64,000 nucleotides of DNA, taken from positions 9,497,724 through 9,561,723 of the forward strand of contig OU744736.1 in NCBI GenBank assembly GCA_916613615.1, given 5' to 3'. The DNA is from Steromphala cineraria. Its lineage: Eukaryota > Mollusca > Gastropoda > Trochida > Trochidae. Numbering within the stretch: position 1 is the first letter of the stretch; each line of letters begins with the position of its first letter. The notes below the pieces were generated by a model. That model was not told the origin of the DNA. It ran no database searches and saw only the letters and a program-made list of their open reading frames with translations. Positions 60,701 to 64,000 of the stretch are shown in pieces. Made by a program: the position numbers and the translations under genes.

Positions 60701-60815
60701 TGATAGTATCAGCCGTTTGGGCTGAAAGTTGACCACAAAATTCGTGGAATAATAAAAAAAAAAAAAAACACGCCAATAACAATAAGGATTCAGCTTGAAA
60801 AGCTGAATCCTTAAT
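57795..60815. repeat. Array unit 4
   Basis: The 5' part (57796-57900) shares GGTCGAAAATACGAT and preceding sequence with unit 3 near 55740. Middle: a diverged 60-bp direct repeat (58755-58815 and 58942-59003, with GTAAAGAAAYGGT and AATATCAA). Then a 186-bp tandem array (59205-59720), the shared core (59740-60760), and a terminal hairpin GGATTCAGC-TTGAAAA-GCTGAATCC. Open frames at 58393-58722 (minus) and 58659-59003 (plus) have no recognised family. Confidence 0.8.
59205..59720 (+). repeat. 186-bp CpG-rich tandem repeat
   Basis: CCGCTTCTTCATTTCTG recurs at 59205, 59391 and 59577, an exact 186-bp period. Units contain CGAACGCCGGAGCGCAAG and TCTAATGGTTCGTGAG. Related units occur in array unit 3 (56370-56620). 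Confidence 0.9.
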
Positions 60816-61269
60816 TACATACCGTGTGTAGGTTGGAGCAAATCGAGGACAAATGGTCAGCTGTAACAGGGCGTCGCTGATCCTGTCTGCCTTTCATTTT
60901 ATGCATACCATGAAGCAACTTACCAACCAGGAAGTGAGCTGTCGGGTCCTGTAGAGAGTGTAGTTTATGATAAGTTGAGATACCCGACACATATGTGCGG
61001 GCCGTATTTGGGGAATGATTAGTGACCGATAGAAAAGCAATGAAGTTTACAACCTGATCAAGTGATGCTGGCCAGGTGTCTGCAAGTTGATGAGCTGCGC
61101 GGAATTCCTGGAATGCTGTTAACCCTCTCTGATAGGTCGCCCAGGTGTTCTCAGCATACACTTCCTCCAACAATCTGCTGGCCTCTAGTTGCAGCACTCC
61201 CATATGCTCTCCGGGACCGGTGTCGGGTAGGTCTGCGCCTGAGGGGCCGTCGCTCGGAACTTCTTCCAC
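60816..61269 (-). pseudogene. Ngaro tyrosine recombinase, N-terminal half
   Basis: About 150 codons of the SAM-like DNA-binding domain of tyrosine recombinases: NTWATYQRGLTAFQEF, VVNFIAFLSVTNHSPNTA, TYVSGISTYHKLH, GKLLHGMHK and RRPVTADHLSSICSNL. It overlaps the end of the RNase H frame by about 85 bp in another frame. It is cut at 60816 by the foreign array, where the read-in gives a premature stop (60811-60813). Confidence 0.85.
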
Positions 61270-62006
61270 TGAAATCTCGAAATGGCATCTGCTATAGTGT
61301 TAGCTTTTGTATTTACATATGATGCTTTGAACCAGATATTATACCTGAGACACAGGAGGATGAGTCTGCGAAGCAAATTCATCACCCTCTTTGACTTGCT
61401 GGACTGTCTGTTGACGATAGTCACCACGGCTTGGTTGTCGCAATTGAACATCACCTTCCTGTTGGCCAGCTTATCACCCCACAAGTGTATGGCTAAGACG
61501 ATGGGAAATAGCTCCAATGTCGTCATGTCCCTAGTTGTTCCATCTGCAACCCAACCGGACGGCCATTTCCCATAAGCCCATTCTCCCTTGAGGTATGCTC
61601 CGAAGCCCTGCGTTGCAGCATCATCTGTGTACAACTCTATTCGGTCACTGCTCAGCCACCACTTGTCCTGAAACTCCTTAGCCAGCTTTGTCGCCACTAT
61701 GACCTCATTGTCTTCCCCTTTTGCCGACCTCAAATTCTGTGAACTGCGGCCACACCTTGGCCCCTCAAAATTCAACCTAAAACCAAATCTGAAACCATCT
61801 AAAAGATAAACTGAATGTTGTGGATGTTGCTCAAAATAATTTTGAAGCCAAGGTAGCAATTTACCTACCTGAACTGGAGTTGTAGCCAGCTTTGTTACCT
61901 CGGGTCCCTTTCTCGTAGTTTCGTCCCTCAGATCCTGATGTAGGTGGGGGGTCACGAACCCCCGTCCCTCGAAAGCAAGTACGTGCCCCATGGTCTCTCT
62001 TTCCAC
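61185..62006 (-). pseudogene. Ngaro RT remnant joined in frame to RNase H
   Basis: The 273-codon frame starts inside the end of gag. The first part is the N-terminal edge of a Ngaro/DIRS RT (TTPVQVGKLLPWLQNYFEQ, LLDGFRFGF, PRCGRSSQNLRSA, VIVATKLAKEF). It then jumps directly to RNase H (RIELYTDDAATQGFGAYL, TTLELFPIVLAIH, FNCDNQAVV, ANTIADAIS, all acidic positions present). The RT palm with its YxDD motif, normally some 200 or more residues, is absent at about 61670. The junction keeps frame. This copy could not make an active RT. Confidence 0.85.
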
Positions 62007-63075
62007 ATCTACTGCACTTGTGGGGGTAGATACATTCCCGACGTTGGCAACCTAACTTGTTGAAATTCCAACAAACATTTTCCGTGATACCACGAATTTG
62101 AGTGTCATTACCAGAAAATTGCTGCTGAGGGATCATGTATTTAAGCCACAACTCACCATCAATCTTCCCCCACTGCCGCGTCGGGTCCCGTGCCATCCGT
62201 TGACGAAACTGCTGGTCGTAGATATACCAGGCGTCACCCCCGAACCGTAAAGCAGCTGTACGGAGCGATTCCATATGTGACAACAAGCCCTGCACGACAT
62301 GTATACTGCTGTGCCTGGTAACATAAATGCTAAAGAAAATATGAAAGGCCGATGTCCACGAACCGAGTGTAAGTGGTTTACGTGGCTTATTGGGACGAAA
62401 GGTTACTTGCCCAGCTGAATCCGTAACCACCGTCAAGGTGTGTGTCTCATCTTCGCTGTCAGGCGCATTTGGAAGTAGAGTAGCTAACTCCACGTACTCA
62501 CCTCGCCAGATTCTCTCTCTCGTTTGTTGTTTAACGTGGGCCCCCAACACTTCCGCCCGGAAGTTGAGGGAAGCCCCTTCTGCTGCCGTCTGATTGGCTA
62601 CTGCAGAGTCGGCCTCGTTCTGAAGGGGAATCCCAACAGGAAGAGCGCGGGTATCGAAAACTGGCGGGAAATTTGAATTGCTTACCCCAGTTTGCGCGGG
62701 CTTCGATAGGATTGCCAGAACCTGCGAGAGCTGGTTGGATATGCTGTTGGATTGTTGGTGTTGGAAAAGGGGCGGATTTATATCCTGAGAATTTACCTGA
62801 GTTTGGGAGTGAACATGGTCCATGACATTCGGAATGGGATTGAGAAGATCTGTAGAATGAATTACCTGTACCTCGGAATTGCTCGCAGTTGACGGGGCAA
62901 AAATATTCCCCCTTTGATTGAAATTAGGATTGGTATTAGCAACATGTGTCTCACCTTGATTTGACGTTGTCGTTGACCCACTCGATGAAGGGACGGGTAG
63001 GCCTCCGGTCGCCGCCCGTTTTGCCCCTCCCCGCACCAACTTGTGGTTCAGCGACGCTTTTCTTTTTGGTGGCAT
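61861..63075 (-). CDS. Ngaro gag-like protein
   Basis: 404 codons, uninterrupted, starting MPPKRKASLN (basic N-terminus, possible nuclear signal). Ser/Gln/Asn-rich first half; middle domain with RIWRGEYVELATLLP and LTLGSWTSAFHIFFSIY, as in DIRS/Ngaro gag-like proteins; C-terminal zinc sites: CWNFNKLGCQRRECIYPH (CX7CX4CX3H) and CSRCGKRDHGARTC (CX2CX4HX4C). It likely binds element RNA. The 3' end overlaps the RT/RNase H frame by about 145 bp, so pol expression probably needs frameshifting or splicing. Confidence 0.85.
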   Translation of the reverse strand: MPPKRKASLNHKLVRGGAKRAATGGLPVPSSSGSTTTSNQGETHVANTNPNFNQRGNIFAPSTASNSEVQVIHSTDLLNPIPNVMDHVHSQTQVNSQDINPPLFQHQQSNSISNQLSQVLAILSKPAQTGVSNSNFPPVFDTRALPVGIPLQNEADSAVANQTAAEGASLNFRAEVLGAHVKQQTRERIWRGEYVELATLLPNAPDSEDETHTLTVVTDSAGQVTFRPNKPRKPLTLGSWTSAFHIFFSIYVTRHSSIHVVQGLLSHMESLRTAALRFGGDAWYIYDQQFRQRMARDPTRQWGKIDGELWLKYMIPQQQFSGNDTQIRGITENVCWNFNKLGCQRRECIYPHKCSRCGKRDHGARTCFRGTGVRDPPPTSGSEGRNYEKGTRGNKAGYNSSSGR

Positions 63076-63132
63076 TTCGTGCTTTTCACAAATGTACTTC
63101 GAAAGTAGAAAATGTTACGGAAAACTTGCGTT

Positions 63133-63344
63133 GAAAGAAAACTTACGAGTAGAGAAATGGGGAGGCTGTCTGAATGAGTGAAGAAGGAATGAAGATGTGT
63201 CGTCATAATATGACGTAGTGGAAGTGACGTAAAGGAAAGCGGAAATGAAGTAAAAGATGAGGTTGAATAAACCGGAATGGGAATGGCAAGGGTGGGGTGC
63301 CCACCGACAATAAAGACATTTAGTTCTAGCACTAAATGTAATTA
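63133..63344 (-). repeat. Ngaro repeat A1 (5' terminus)
   Basis: Partner of A2 (50850-51060). It contains the ATGACGTAGTGGAAGTGACG segment with two CRE-like TGACGT sites. As the transcription-side terminus it probably holds the promoter, but no TATA box is obvious. Confidence 0.85.
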
Positions 63345-64000
63345 TGACTTACTACGGTCGTTAAATTTTAGATTTAGAATGAGTGTAAAGATATTATTCA
63401 GGAGCACATTGCTTTTTCTCACTCAGTTAAGTGATGATAAAGGTTATCGCAACTGTATCCAGATGAAGTGTTAATCTCCACCTCAATCATATACCTCATA
63501 ATAATGGGGTTTATTGAAGTACATATATGACTTCACTTGATTATCAATTTCATAGGACTACCCTTGAACTACAAATACCTAGAGCTGGTGTTTTAAGAGC
63601 ATTCACTAGAAATTATTTATTTCAGAAAGTGAGTCAATATAACTATTATTCCAAGTTGAGCAAGACATTAATGCATTTAACCCTAAGGGAAACGCAATTA
63701 TTTGGGAAAGAAATACTGACATCAGAAATCTTGTTTGTTTTGGTTACACAAAACATTGTGCAAATTAAGATTTTAACTGTCAAATATTTTGGGTTTTTTT
63801 AAGAAACGAGCACACAAATGGGGATAAATGACAACTTTGCTTTATGATATTGAATCTATGAGTATCCTTTTGATTGGATCTGTTTGATTTCAAAGTTGTT
63901 TAACATTTACTATAATCGGTGTTTGATAATGTTTTAGCTATTGCTTTCAGCGAAGTACGATGATGGATGGCAGTTTGTGCTTAACCGTTTTTTTATTTCT
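63345..64000 (+). repeat. Dispersed repeat R, copy 3 (cut by window end)
   Basis: Begins at TGACTTACTACGGTCGTTAA, equivalent to 24177 in copy 1, and follows copy 1 closely to the window end (CAGCGAAGTACGATGATGG near 63948). The left flank of the Ngaro (about 50385-50412, ending TACTAGTTTA) matches the sequence just before that point in copy 1, so the two pieces are probably one copy split by the Ngaro. Confidence 0.8.

Larger units (their letters stand above)
52646..60815. mobile_element. 8.2-kb array of four head-to-tail repeat units inside the recombinase gene
   Basis: Each unit begins with the hairpin TATAGTCGC-AAA-GCGACGA and GGATTCAGC, and ends with a TCAGCCGTTTGGGCTGA hairpin, CCACAAAATTCGTGG and an A-rich tail. 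Unit starts: 52646, 53844, 55225, 57795. Two units also end in a GGATTCAGC...GCTGAATCC hairpin and CTTAA. Removing 52646-60815 restores the recombinase codons exactly, so no target duplication was made. Zero duplication, terminal hairpins and head-to-tail arrays are features of rolling-circle (Helitron/Helentron-like) elements, but canonical Helitron TC/CTRR ends and a Rep-helicase gene are absent. The class stays open. Confidence 0.7.
50413..63344 (-). mobile_element. Ngaro-type tyrosine-recombinase retrotransposon, minus strand
   Basis: In minus-strand order: repeat A1 (63133-63344), gag (63075-61861), RT remnant with RNase H (62006-61185), recombinase N-terminus (61269-60816), an 8.2-kb foreign array (60815-52646), recombinase C-terminus (52645-52121), SGNH hydrolase (52066-51514), then B1 (51377-51061), A2 (51060-50850) and B2 (50730-50413). 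Split direct repeats A1...B1-A2-B2, a tyrosine recombinase instead of an integrase, and an SGNH hydrolase gene are recognised Ngaro traits. The flanks TACTAGTTTA and TGACTTACTA match a continuous stretch of repeat R copy 1 (24170-24190), suggesting insertion into R with no long target duplication. Confidence 0.85.

Overview
This 64-kb window looks like intergenic or repeat-rich DNA from an animal nuclear genome. The background is AT-rich, the reading frames are broken, and no operons or bacterial-style genes are present. It holds DIRS, Ngaro, Penelope-like, env-bearing Ty3, pogo and Tc1 elements side by side with satellites and many inverted-repeat MITEs. That mix is typical of marine invertebrates; a mollusc or other lophotrochozoan is my best guess, as an inference from repeat flavour only. 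I could not find a host protein-coding gene, tRNA or rRNA that I would defend. Nearly every recognisable coding stretch belongs to a mobile element and nearly all are damaged.

Layout. 1-0.9 kb: 3' end of a DIRS-like retrotransposon (tyrosine recombinase C-terminus plus terminal repeats). 0.9-16 kb: non-coding DNA carrying several MITEs (a TTAA element, one with a 10-bp target duplication, a near-perfect palindrome, a Tc1-type deletion derivative), an 86-bp tandem repeat with octamer motifs, two diverged copies of a long dispersed repeat, and a Penelope-like RT/GIY-YIG relic on the minus strand. 16-19 kb: a Tigger-type MITE and a pogo-like transposase gene broken only by in-frame stops. 20-25 kb: a LINE 3' end, a 162-bp tandem array with an ACGG microsatellite, and copy 1 of dispersed repeat R. 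25-31 kb: no genes seen.

31.0-44.6 kb: one complete, degenerate Ty3/gypsy-class provirus with LTRs, a 4-bp GTAT target duplication, polypurine tract, gag, protease, RT/RNase H, integrase and an envelope-like gene, interrupted near its 5' end by a truncated CR1-like LINE. Gag and protease lie in one frame, separated by a single TGA in the context TGA-CTA. 45.7-47.4 kb: a Tc1 element with long inverted repeats and a broken DD34E transposase. 48.4-50.4 kb: copy 2 of repeat R with a TTAA MITE inside it.

50.4-63.3 kb: a minus-strand Ngaro-type retrotransposon (gag, RT/RNase H, tyrosine recombinase, SGNH hydrolase) with the split direct repeats of that group (A1 ... B1-A2-B2). It appears to sit inside copy 3 of repeat R. 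Its RT has lost the catalytic palm by an in-frame deletion. Its recombinase gene is split by an 8.2-kb head-to-tail array of four related units inserted without a visible target duplication. The window is therefore a nested stack: repeat R, then Ngaro, then the array, each layer dating the one below.
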